From Legionella steelei (lineage in GTDB: Bacteria > Pseudomonadota > Gammaproteobacteria > Legionellales > Legionellaceae): 64,000 nt of DNA. The stretch is taken from NCBI RefSeq assembly GCF_001468005.1, contig NZ_LNYY01000021.1:637-64636 (forward strand), in the 5' to 3' direction. Made by a program: the position numbers and the translations under genes. Below, one piece after another: positions 1 through 7,995 of the stretch (its first letter is position 1; the number at the start of each line of letters is the position of its first letter). The notes under the pieces were generated by a model, which saw only the letters and a program-made list of their open reading frames with translations, searched no databases and was not told where the DNA came from.

Positions 1-2
1 AC

Positions 3-515
3 GGAACCGCTGCGGAATCAGTAACCACTACTCGGTATGTATTCCCACTACTTCCAGTCGTTAAACTTGCAGTGGTATAAGTAGCGCTTGTGCCACCTGT
101 TCCGCTGGAAACGTTGGAATAAGCGCCGCCTGTGCTGATCTGCCATTGGTAAGAATAGGGGGCTATTCCGTTTGAAGTTGTGGTTGAAAATGTTGCCGTT
201 TACCCTGTATCCACCGTGGTGTTAGATGGTGCAGAAGTACTAAGTGCTGCATTAACGGTCAGCGTTGCAGCGCCACTGGTCACGGATGTCGGAACCGCTG
301 CCGAATCAGTAACCACTACTCGGTACGTATTCCCACTACTGCCAGTCGTTAAACTTGCGGTGGTATAAATAGCGCTAGTGCCACCTGTTCCGCTGGAAAC
401 GTTTGAATAAGCGCCGCCTGTACTGATCTGCCATTGGTACGAATAGGGGGCTATTCCGTTTGAAGTTGTGGTTGAGAACGTTGCCGTTTGCCCTGCATCC
501 ACGGTGGTGTTAGAT
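3..515. repeat. Tandem 288-bp repeat inside the Ig-like gene
   Basis: The block GGAACCGCTG at 3 recurs at 291, and the following ~220 bases match with scattered substitutions. The period is 288 bp, exactly 96 codons, so the reading frame is kept. This is the coding repeat of the Ig-like units and probably continues leftwards. Homology fades after about 515, where the first, more divergent unit begins. Confidence 0.85.
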
Positions 516-1144
516 GGCGTCGTTGTGCTTAACGCAGCACTTATTGTTCCATTGGTCTCAGCTATTGCCGTAGAAAGATTGGCATCTGTGACCTTGATTG
601 AATAATCAAAATCACCTGGAGTGCTCGGTGTTCCGGAAACAGTTCCAGTTGAACTATTCAAAGAAGTGCCCTCCGGAAGAGTCCCCCTGGATACACTATA
701 GGTATAAGGCTCTGTGCCGCCAGTGGCAATATTCTGTTGATTATATGCAACACCAACTTCGGTATGAATTGAAGCTACTGCCTGCATATTAACAGCGACG
801 GTTGTAATAGAGGTGTTGGCTGGAGTATGGCTATTAAGCGGTAATAAACAATACTCATTTATTTTAGAGGTACAGTTCAATATTTTAAACTTCCTGGTAT
901 CGACTTTGATACCAGAAAAAGGGTAGGCATGATTGGTAGTAGTCGTGATTCCTAAATTAGTACGATTAACGGTATATTTCTGGCAGGATACAGGTCCTTT
1001 GATATTAGCGCAGATGGTAATCGTTGCTGATGCTTCAAGAATAGTGCCGAATTCATGAATTTTAAACAATTCCCCAGGCGCTGCAAAAGCGTTTTGGCTG
1101 AGTCCAAAAGTGAGAATAACAATGTTTATGATGTGTTTTATCAT
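200..1144 (-). CDS. Secreted Ig-like repeat protein, interrupted by an in-frame stop
   Basis: The N-terminus is a signal peptide (charged MIKH, hydrophobic core, cleavage after AFA near residue 22). A non-repetitive stretch with several cysteines follows, then a putative Ig (He_PIG-like) domain around residues 135-205, then the first of at least two tandem Ig-like units of 96 residues. The frame closes at 200-202 with TAA. The equivalent codon in the neighbouring unit is CAA (Gln), and beyond the stop the same frame stays open to the left edge, encoding a second unit. The gene is therefore a longer adhesin-like exported protein cut by a nonsense change, or a read-through case. The true C-terminus lies outside the window. 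Ligand unknown. The signal peptide and repeats are seen directly; surface location is inferred. Confidence 0.75.
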   Translation of the reverse strand: MIKHIINIVILTFGLSQNAFAAPGELFKIHEFGTILEASATITICANIKGPVSCQKYTVNRTNLGITTTTNHAYPFSGIKVDTRKFKILNCTSKINEYCLLPLNSHTPANTSITTVAVNMQAVASIHTEVGVAYNQQNIATGGTEPYTYSVSRGTLPEGTSLNSSTGTVSGTPSTPGDFDYSIKVTDANLSTAIAETNGTISAALSTTTPSNTTVDAGQTATFSTTTSNGIAPYSYQWQISTGGAYSNVSSGTGGTSAIYTTASLTTGSSGNTYRVVVTDSAAVPTSVTSGAATLTVNAALSTSAPSNTTVDTG

Positions 1145-1220
1145 GATTCGTCCCTAAATCATTTTTATAATTCATTTATGTAAATAAATTTTACGCCTCC
1201 AATAAGGCAGTTATTTTACC

Positions 1221-1234
1221 GGTTCTGTCGCAAA
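1221..1234. mobile_element. Possible IS6-type terminal repeat relic
   Basis: GGTTCTGTCGCAAA differs by one base from the terminal inverted repeat known for IS257/IS431-type IS6 elements. No IS6 transposase is present. The stretch 1145-1421 around it has no credible gene. It may be a scar, or chance. Confidence 0.3.
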
Positions 1235-1421
1235 AAGAAAGAGAAAAAGAACCTGATAAAAGTCCGCATTTTTCGCATTAAGGCTGTCAACCATGCGGTG
1301 AATGAATTGATATAGTGATTGATATAGGGGCGGAGCAGAAAAAAATCTGGCTCTACACTAAAAAAGGGGGAACTTTAATCAAATTAGTCTAAACTAAGTC
1401 CTTAGCAAGAATTTAAAAGAA

Positions 1422-1500
1422 TAGCTACAGCAATTACCTGGAAAAGAGCGTGTCGAAGTAATTTGTATGGATTTAATTAATACGTACCGTTCTTTAGTAG
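1422..1500 (+). pseudogene. ISL3-like transposase fragment
   Basis: One plus-strand frame reads LPGKERVEVICMDL followed by NTYRSL, which resembles the start of the DDE catalytic region of ISL3-family transposases (the first catalytic Asp is in the CMDL motif). Homology begins and ends abruptly, with no start codon and no partner domain, so this is a relic of an insertion sequence. Recognised by eye only. Confidence 0.45.
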
Positions 1501-1507
1501 TGGTCAT

Positions 1508-1807
1508 ATGGGCGCACCATTTACCTGTACTTGGAATCAATTTACCATTCGAGATATGAATGAATCCTTGAATTGGTTTGAGACTGATATCGAGTTTATT
1601 GAAGAGCAATACCAACAGGGCAAGCTCACTGAGGAAGCCTCATTGGCGTATGAACTGATTAAACGACCCCTTGCCGTAGATGATTCTTGGTTTAAGCGAA
1701 TGTGGAATATTAATTTACCTGATGTACAGGATGGGTATGCGCTTTTGATTGTTAAAGATGGTGTGTTTTCACTAGAGACTTATTCCTCAGGAATAAAGCT
1801 TTTCTAA
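1508..1807 (+). CDS. Hypothetical 99-residue protein
   Basis: An open frame directly after the transposase relic; the first residues overlap its edge, so the natural start may be the Met at 1556. The product is acidic, rich in Trp, Phe and Glu, soluble, without signal peptide or membrane segment. I do not recognise a family. It could be the surviving C-terminal part of a larger gene cut by the IS. Confidence 0.4.
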   Translation: MGAPFTCTWNQFTIRDMNESLNWFETDIEFIEEQYQQGKLTEEASLAYELIKRPLAVDDSWFKRMWNINLPDVQDGYALLIVKDGVFSLETYSSGIKLF

Positions 1808-1965
1808 TAGCAGTTAAACAAGATGCTTGTTTTAAATTTCAACTCAATTAGTTTATTTCCTACGTCTCAAGTGAACGTTTATACTATAGAATTATAGTTT
1901 TTTTGTGTACTTAAATGTTTCGTAAAGTTTATTAGAACATATCAAATTATCATTTGATATCATAT

Positions 1966-2370
1966 CTACCAGAACCAGTTTTTCTGCAAAGGTTTCAACG
2001 ATAAGAGAACCATTATTATTAGGTATACCCACCATTTGACATGAGCAAGTATTGGTATAAAAGAAACAATGATACATGCAGCAAAAAACATGACTAATGA
2101 TAATAGTACTTGCAGAGATGGCGTGTTGGATTTAACGCAAGGGTTAAATTTAGATAATATTGTTTCTCCTGGCTGAGAAATCAAATGGATAATTAAAGGG
2201 AAGGCGCAAATGACTAACACTATCAAATAGAACCACCATGCAATACCCATTAAAGGAGGATATACTGACAGGATCATTAAACCAAAAACATAATACACTA
2301 ACATGACAAAGATATAATCTATCACTTCAAAACGACGCAGTTTTTCAGCCAAGAAGATTTCAGCAGACAT
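1966..2370 (-). CDS. Small integral membrane protein
   Basis: A 134-residue product with about four hydrophobic segments in two pairs (roughly residues 18-38, 43-63, 87-107 and 109-125), separated by a hydrophilic loop containing Cys-Val-Lys-Ser. No catalytic motif is visible. It stands alone, with about 250 bases of featureless sequence between it and hipT. It would sit in the inner membrane; function unknown. Confidence 0.6.
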   Translation of the reverse strand: MSAEIFLAEKLRRFEVIDYIFVMLVYYVFGLMILSVYPPLMGIAWWFYLIVLVICAFPLIIHLISQPGETILSKFNPCVKSNTPSLQVLLSLVMFFAACIIVSFIPILAHVKWWVYLIIMVLLSLKPLQKNWFW

Positions 2371-2621
2371 GTTTCTATCCTTATAAAAGCCTTCTTTATT
2401 CTAAGTATAATGTAAATTGTTAAAATTTACTCAACCGAAAGTCCAAATATAATGATGAGGATCAGTGTTAAGGCTAATAATTGATAGACTAATCTAGAAG
2501 TAGGGATAACCCATATTTTTTCTCAAGAGGGCGGTCACGAGGATCTGTAGAGTATAGTAGAGTGCAAAAGTTTTAGAGGCTATAGTGATGATTTCATAAA
2601 TATTGGTCAACCAGGTTATAG

Positions 2622-3560
2622 TTAATCAAAAAAATTTAATCGCTTGCACCGTTGCTCTAGCAATTCGAGATATTTTTCCTGCATTTCTTGAGATAAAAAA
2701 CTGAAACCAATCAGCTCTCGCCATTTTGGTATTACCTGATGAAACTCTTTTATGATCCCATCGATGACGTTCTGATTTAATCCTAATTTTTCAATGGCAA
2801 AGTATTTAAGAAAATCACTCTTGGTTAAATTATTTTTTTTCCCTTTTAGAGGTAAAGCCAGTTCTTCTTTGGTATTTTTTTGAGCGATGGTTGAGTTAAG
2901 TAAATCGTAGGCTGGTGATATGGAAATTTTTCTATCCTTAGTAATTAAGGAAAAATTTTTTAGATGCATGTCTTCGTTGCCGACCAGGAAATTAAAAAGC
3001 GTCAACTTAAATAATTTCACGAATTCAATTTTTGGGAATGTACAAAACTGTTCTATGACTGCAATTACTTTTTCCATAGAACTGTTATATTTCGTGTGTC
3101 GGTCTTCACCTGATAGCTGTGCAAAATCTTCTAAAGCTAACTTTTTATTATGGCCTATTCGATCAAAGCGTTTAATGAAGTAGGTTAAACTGTTGTCTTT
3201 AGAATAAACCAAACCATGAACCGGAACTTCGAGGCCAATGGCCTTTGCAAGGGTCATAGTAATGGCTTCATTTTCCGGCAATTCTGGGTAAATATCACTT
3301 TGTGGTTTTAAAATGTACTGACCCTTTTGATCAACGATTTCAAAACCTCCCTCTTTAATTTTTAGTTTGGCACTTAGTTTCTTTTGGACGCCTTGAATAG
3401 ACATCTTTCCTACACGAGCAATTGCTTCCTGACGCTGCTCATCAGCACTTAAATCTAATGGGCTAAGGTTTTTTAATTGAGGGGAAAGCAAATTCAATCC
3501 ACGTTGAGAATAGTTTTCTTGGTCACTAATCTTTTCGTAAGTAATAGGGCAGTGTTTCAT
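2622..3560 (-). CDS. hipT: HipT-like serine/threonine kinase toxin
   Basis: This is the kinase subunit of a three-gene HipBST toxin-antitoxin operon. It matches the HipA C-terminal kinase fold: a Gly-rich loop region MSIQGVQKK near residues 53-61 with the serine that HipA-family kinases autophosphorylate, an ATP-lysine region in YILKP, the catalytic loop GNEDMHLKN near residue 195, and the metal-binding SPAYDLLNS near 216. The usual N-terminal subdomain is missing because it is encoded separately upstream (hipS). The start overlaps the hipS stop by four bases (ATGA), indicating coupled translation. In characterised HipBST systems HipT inhibits translation through a tRNA-synthetase target; the target here is inferred only. 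Confidence 0.88.
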   Translation of the reverse strand: MKHCPITYEKISDQENYSQRGLNLLSPQLKNLSPLDLSADEQRQEAIARVGKMSIQGVQKKLSAKLKIKEGGFEIVDQKGQYILKPQSDIYPELPENEAITMTLAKAIGLEVPVHGLVYSKDNSLTYFIKRFDRIGHNKKLALEDFAQLSGEDRHTKYNSSMEKVIAVIEQFCTFPKIEFVKLFKLTLFNFLVGNEDMHLKNFSLITKDRKISISPAYDLLNSTIAQKNTKEELALPLKGKKNNLTKSDFLKYFAIEKLGLNQNVIDGIIKEFHQVIPKWRELIGFSFLSQEMQEKYLELLEQRCKRLNFFD

Positions 3561-3865
3561 CTTAGTTCCTCAATTGTCACTGCGCCTACGACATCTTGGC
3601 CAACAAGTATCAATTGACCAAAATAATCATTTTTGTCGATTTTATATTTGCGTAATAATGCTTCAAGCATAATACCTTCAGGGAGTAATCCCTCAAAAAA
3701 GGGTGGAAATACGTCAAAATCATAGACCTTATTTTTCAACGGCATAGTGAGTGAAACAGGTGCACCGTGATAATCATCAAAGTAGGTAAATTGATAGATT
3801 CCACCTTGTAATTCCTCTAATATTCCAGCCTTAATGCCATTCACTGATATGTATGCTTTTCTCAT
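3557..3865 (-). CDS. hipS: HipS-like antitoxin (HipA N-terminal subdomain)
   Basis: A 102-residue protein equivalent to the N-terminal subdomain of HipA, with the characteristic run PVSLTMPLKN then FPPFFEGLLPEG. In known HipBST operons this free-standing subdomain neutralises the kinase, unlike two-gene HipBA where HipB does. It overlaps hipB by one base and hipT by four, so all three are one transcript. A stand-alone N-domain next to a kinase lacking it is the diagnostic arrangement. Confidence 0.87.
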   Translation of the reverse strand: MRKAYISVNGIKAGILEELQGGIYQFTYFDDYHGAPVSLTMPLKNKVYDFDVFPPFFEGLLPEGIMLEALLRKYKIDKNDYFGQLILVGQDVVGAVTIEELR

Positions 3866-4089
3866 TAATTATTATCCGTTGTTTGAGGAAAAGGCGTTTC
3901 AAATTTCATTTGAATATTTAACACATCTAATACTTTTAGCAATGTATTTAGCCGCACCGATGCTTTCCCTTTTTCAATATCATAGATAACCGTCTTACCG
4001 ACCCCAGCTAACCGAGCTAATTCCTGTCGCGATAAGCCGCTGTGCTTGCGGTAGTAATGGACTAAATTGGCAATCTCGTGTGTGGGCAT
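3865..4089 (-). CDS. hipB: HipB-like XRE repressor
   Basis: A 74-residue protein filled by one Cro/C1-type helix-turn-helix (SRQELARLAGVGKTVIYDIE, residues about 19-38). As first gene of the operon it should bind the palindromes upstream and repress hipBST. The N-terminus (MPTHEIANLVHYYRKHSGLS) fits the family. The first operator begins about 26 bases upstream of the start codon, in the position of the promoter. Confidence 0.87.
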   Translation of the reverse strand: MPTHEIANLVHYYRKHSGLSRQELARLAGVGKTVIYDIEKGKASVRLNTLLKVLDVLNIQMKFETPFPQTTDNN

Positions 4090-4114
4090 GGAAACACCAT
4101 AAATTAATTATATA

Positions 4115-4275
4115 TTACTGTTATAGCAGTAAAAATGAGTAAAATAAATTTATTATTGCATTTTTTTTGCATTAATTCGTTATAAATTACTGTTATAGCG
4201 GTAAATATGCTCAATTTCATGGTTTTCTGCGTATTTATTTATGTTAAATTCAAAAAATTACTGTTACCGCGGTAA
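4115..4275. promoter_or_regulatory. Three HipB operators
   Basis: Three 18-bp imperfect palindromes of form TTACTG-N6-C(A/G)GTAA lie at 4115-4132, 4187-4204 and 4258-4275. Centre spacing is 72 and 71 bp, close to seven helical turns, so all three lie on one DNA face. Each is a plausible HipB dimer site; the first sits on the expected hipB promoter. Multiple in-phase sites are known to support looping by HipB-type repressors; looping here is inferred. Confidence 0.75.
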
Positions 4276-4347
4276 ATTTTGGGAAATAACAAAAAAATCA
4301 TTGGCTCAGCCTCAAAATAGAACAAGAATAATTCTTTGATCATATAA

Positions 4348-4443
4348 AAAATACAGGGACAGAGGGGACAAGTGGGACATCCTTGTAATTACTGGGCTAG
4401 ACCCGCCCCAGCTTAATTTGCAACCTTGGGACGTATGGGACAC
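4348..4443. repeat. GGGAC-rich dispersed repeat, copy A
   Basis: About 95 bp that starts GGGACAGAGGGGACAAGTGG and ends GGGACGTATGGGACA, resembling copies at about 18570 and 20954. The block is non-coding. The following sequence to 4694 resembles the leader of the helix-turn-helix gene at 21336 and ends in a fused gene relic, so this is a decayed copy of that module. Between the hip operators and 4694 nothing else is seen. Confidence 0.6.
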
Positions 4444-4694
4444 GGATAATCACCATTTCCAGTATCAATCAATATCATTCGATAGCATATCTTTGAAATC
4501 GATCTTTTGTGCTTGATAAGCTTTGAAGGAATACGCAATACTTTTTCCGAGCTTGAAGTTGAAGCTTTCATAGCCAAAAGGCTAGTGAATATCAATTACT
4601 TGTCCAAGGTTAGTCGGATAAGCATTTGAATTCATCTCCAGGGATGGTGCAGGTCGGCATTATGCTGAATGAATAATCACTTGCAGAGTTCCCT

Positions 4695-4865
4695 ATGTCT
4701 GCTCAAAAGCCATCCCGCTTACATCTATTAAACGAATTTGACCCAAGCAGAGAATCCATGTGGAAAGCCTTTTTGAGAAAAAATGAACTAGAGCAAAAGC
4801 CATTAGCTGAGGTTATTGCTGTGATCAGAAATTTTATCCTGATTCCATTTTCTTTAACAAAGTAA
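4695..4865 (+). pseudogene. Fused relic: HTH gene start joined to abiEii end
   Basis: An open 56-codon frame with two origins. The first ~17 codons, including LLNEFD, match the start of the AlpA-like gene at 21336. From RESMWKAFLRKNELEQKP onwards it matches the last ~40 codons of the AbiEii-like gene ending at 52312, at both protein and DNA level. It is the scar of a deletion that joined two island genes, and shows that an AbiE module once sat next to the GGGAC module here. Unlikely to be functional. Confidence 0.7.
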
Positions 4866-4987
4866 ACAAATATCACTTTAAATATTGGCTCACGATAAAA
4901 TGTAGAACATGGAATAATGTTAATTCGGGTTTATACCAAATCCACGATCAGTGTCTGAATCATTTTTTAAAAGTAACGTATCACCTT

Positions 4988-5374
4988 GTGAACGCTGTGA
5001 ATATTATTTTAGAAACGAAAAGATTAATTTTAAAACAACCAATATTATCTGATTTCGATGGCCTATTGCAGTTACGCACTGATCCTCAAGTGATGCAGTA
5101 TATCGGTACTGGTGACATACAAACAGAAAACCAAGTTAAAGAGTTTATCGAGAACGCAAAACTTTATTCTGATGAATATGGTTTAGGTTTTTATTCTGTA
5201 TTTGAAAAGGAAACGAATGATTTTATTGGTCAGGCAGGATTGTTTCATCTAGGGTTCAACGTTAATCAGCCTGATATTGAGTTGGCCTATATACTTCATA
5301 CTAAATACTGGAATAAAGGTTACGCAACCGAGCTTGCAAATTTCTCAAGAGAGAGACTATTGAACTACAAATAG
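4988..5374 (+). CDS. GNAT acetyltransferase, C-terminally truncated
   Basis: RimJ/RimL-type N-acetyltransferase: the N-terminal LETKRLILKQPILSDFD, central IGQAGL strand and the start of the acetyl-CoA binding region (WNKGYATELA) are present. The frame stops at residue 128, where family members continue for another 40-50 residues (helix and strand completing the CoA site). The final residues look non-homologous. It is probably a disrupted gene. The 250 bases between it and the MscS gene contain nothing recognisable. Confidence 0.65.
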   Translation: MNAVNIILETKRLILKQPILSDFDGLLQLRTDPQVMQYIGTGDIQTENQVKEFIENAKLYSDEYGLGFYSVFEKETNDFIGQAGLFHLGFNVNQPDIELAYILHTKYWNKGYATELANFSRERLLNYK

Positions 5375-5622
5375 AAAACGGTTATCAAACTACTAGGAAA
5401 ATAGTAGAAAAAACGCCAAACATCAGCATGATGTAGACTGCTTGTTACCTTTATCCATATTTGGGTAATAAATCCCACAAAATCTTCGTGAAATCAAATC
5501 GCTTGCAATCTCGCTTGTATCAAGACCTGATATATGTGAAGCTAATCTGAATTATAGTTTGAGTTCTCGTAAGTTAGCGAAGTTACCTTTCTTTTAATCT
5601 TTGTAAACACACTATAATTTGT

Positions 5623-6678
5623 TCAAGTAACATGGGTATATACTGTTTGAGTCGGAAAAGCGCATTGTGCACCATTTTCAGTAATGATATTCAGAATATT
5701 CATCAAAATTTCATGCTGTATGATTTGAAATTGATCCCATTTGGTCATTTTTGAATAGGCAGAAACCATAATATTCAGCGCAGATGGGGCAAACTCAATT
5801 AAACTTACAGTCAATGATTGGGAGCTATCAATTTCCTTATGCTGTAAAAGCATCTCTCTGATTTGTTTAGAAATGGCGTTAATTTTATCAGAATCTTGGT
5901 AACGAATACCGATATTTGCCTTAACTCTTCGATGCTGCATACGAGATGGATTTTCAACACTGATTGTAAGAAAAACGCTGTTAGGTACATATAAGGGGCG
6001 CTTATCAAATGTTCTGATTCTAGTCATGCGCCATCCTATGTACTCAACGATTCCTTCAATATTTTTATCAGGCGAGCGAATCCAGTCTCCTACTTTAAAG
6101 GGTTTATCCATATAGATGATTAACCCACCAAAAAAATTGGCAAGAAGCTCTTTGGAGGCAAAAGCTATACTAGCGCCACCAATCCCTCCAAAAGCCAGCA
6201 ATCCAGCAATAGGAATATTCATTATTTGCAAAACTATTAGCAGTCCTAAAATACATGTAATGAATATTGATAACTGACTTAACGCATGTATTAATGTTTT
6301 GTCTATAACTTTATTGTTCTTAATGCGTGCTTGGATATAGAGTGCTTCCAACCGTCGAATAAAGCGAACTAGTGCCCAGCATAAAATAATGATAATCAAT
6401 ACGGTTCTTATTTGCAGATGATTTACCGCAAGAAAATAATATTTTTTATGAGTTAAAATAATCGAACAGCAAAAAGATAAGGCAAGTAGCCAAAATAAAA
6501 ATACCATAGGTATGCTTATTGCCTTTAATAGAGCTTCTCCAAAAATAATATTTAACCTTTCTGCTCTAATTGTTAAGTGATGCACTACTCGTTTGCCAAG
6601 TATTTGTAAAAGAGTTGTAATTCCAATGACCATACAAATATAAACAATCCACATATTAGTCAAAATCAAATCATGCAT
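5623..6678 (-). CDS. MscS-family mechanosensitive channel
   Basis: A 351-residue inner-membrane protein. Four hydrophobic segments fill residues ~8-175. The pore helix and beta domain follow with the MscS signature FGGIGGASIAFASKELLANF, then YMDKPFKVGDWI around residue 195. The C-terminal part is the mixed alpha/beta cytoplasmic cage. Members open under membrane tension and release solutes during osmotic downshift. It is followed at its 5' side by the MFS/M14 pair on the same strand, separated by about 50 bases. Confidence 0.87.
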   Translation of the reverse strand: MHDLILTNMWIVYICMVIGITTLLQILGKRVVHHLTIRAERLNIIFGEALLKAISIPMVFLFWLLALSFCCSIILTHKKYYFLAVNHLQIRTVLIIIILCWALVRFIRRLEALYIQARIKNNKVIDKTLIHALSQLSIFITCILGLLIVLQIMNIPIAGLLAFGGIGGASIAFASKELLANFFGGLIIYMDKPFKVGDWIRSPDKNIEGIVEYIGWRMTRIRTFDKRPLYVPNSVFLTISVENPSRMQHRRVKANIGIRYQDSDKINAISKQIREMLLQHKEIDSSQSLTVSLIEFAPSALNIMVSAYSKMTKWDQFQIIQHEILMNILNIITENGAQCAFPTQTVYTHVT

Positions 6679-6726
6679 TTAAATCGCCTTTAATATTGGG
6701 TTCTACAGATCTAGTTGTTTTTTATT

Positions 6727-7995
6727 TTATGTCGCGGGTTCTAAAGAAAGAAGTAAGTTATCTCTCATTGATTTACAATAGGTTTCTTTTATTGCAAAGA
6801 TGGATAATAGTGTTGCAATAGTTGTAAAAACAATCAAAATGAAAAGTGCTTCTTTATAATTTTGCATGCCTGCTGAGCAAGATAGAAGACTGCCAATCAA
6901 TGGTGCTCCGCTTGCTGATAGGAGTGCTATCATTGCATTGTTAAATCCTAACCCACCGCCTAAGTACTCCTTTTTGCATTGTTCTGCAATGATAGCAAAT
7001 CCTATACTTTGACCACTAGCACTTAGACCGAGTAGTAGAAAGCATAATACTGTTGCAGTTTTTCCAAGTGGAAAAAAGATAATACCCGACAGACAAAATA
7101 AGGCAATGAAAGAACTGGCGAGCATTAAAGGCTTTCTACGATGTATTTTATCAGATATAAAGCCTAATAAAGGACATCCCAATGCATATCCAAGCCATGC
7201 CAAAGTTATCATATAGGAAGAAAATGTGGAGGAGAGCCCTTTTTTTACTAGAAACTCAACGCCTACATTTTCTGATAAATAATCAATAGAAAAATAAATA
7301 CAAGCCGAAAATAGTGCAATGTACCAGATTTGTATTTGACTCATTATTTTTATCAAGCTTTTAGTAACTGCTGTCGGTTTTGCAAGAATAATAAATTTTC
7401 TACTATTAGTGCGATTTTCCTTTACGAACAGGAAAACGAGCAATGCAATCATAAGGCCTACGGCTGCCATACAGAAAAAAAAACTTCGCCAACCCATAGC
7501 TGAAGTTTGGGATAAAGAGTGTAATGGACCAGCTGCCATCATTGGCCCCATGGTTCCTATGAATTGAGAAATTCCGATATAAAAGGCGACGCTTCTCCTG
7601 GGCATCCAATCATAAACTGCGATGAGCAAACAAACAAAACCGAAGGAGGAGCCAAAGCCCATGGCTATTCGACATATCATAGCCGTAGCAAGTTGATAAG
7701 ATATCGCAAATCCTGCAGTAGAAATAGAACAAAGGAGAGCAGCCATAAATAATGATTTTTTCAAACCAATGCGAATAGTAATAATTCCGACTGGAATTTG
7801 CATTAATCCATAAATAAGCGAATACCCAGTGGTACTTAATAAAGAAAAAGAAAATGGTGTTAAGCTTAAATCATTCGTTAACTGCGTTTGAAAAGTGCCT
7901 ACGACCGTACGTAATATAAACTCATACATAAAAAAAAGCGCACAACTGAACCAGACAAGGATTCCTGTTGCATTAATTTTGTTTTCTATCTCCAC
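6727..7995 (-). CDS. MFS transporter
   Basis: A 422-residue protein with about twelve hydrophobic segments and the MFS motif region between helices 2 and 3 (GIITIRIGLKKSLF), plus the second-half counterpart GFISDKIHRRKP. Substrate unknown. The start is GTG, and its G is the last base of the preceding gene's stop (TAGTG), so translation of the M14-like gene and the transporter is coupled. That suggests the transporter and the M14-like protein handle one compound. Confidence 0.82.
   Translation of the reverse strand: MEIENKINATGILVWFSCALFFMYEFILRTVVGTFQTQLTNDLSLTPFSFSLLSTTGYSLIYGLMQIPVGIITIRIGLKKSLFMAALLCSISTAGFAISYQLATAMICRIAMGFGSSFGFVCLLIAVYDWMPRRSVAFYIGISQFIGTMGPMMAAGPLHSLSQTSAMGWRSFFFCMAAVGLMIALLVFLFVKENRTNSRKFIILAKPTAVTKSLIKIMSQIQIWYIALFSACIYFSIDYLSENVGVEFLVKKGLSSTFSSYMITLAWLGYALGCPLLGFISDKIHRRKPLMLASSFIALFCLSGIIFFPLGKTATVLCFLLLGLSASGQSIGFAIIAEQCKKEYLGGGLGFNNAMIALLSASGAPLIGSLLSCSAGMQNYKEALFILIVFTTIATLLSIFAIKETYCKSMRDNLLLSLEPAT

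Noticed and set aside
3-515. CRISPR array or satellite in the first 500 bases
   Set aside because: The repeats are long (288 bp), contiguous and keep a protein reading frame, without unique spacers.
1394-1615. 73-residue minus-strand frame
   Set aside because: Antisense to the transposase relic and the plus-strand frame, with no recognisable content.
4413-4595. 60-residue minus-strand frame beside repeat A
   Set aside because: It lies in the decayed non-coding leader, without SD or family signs.
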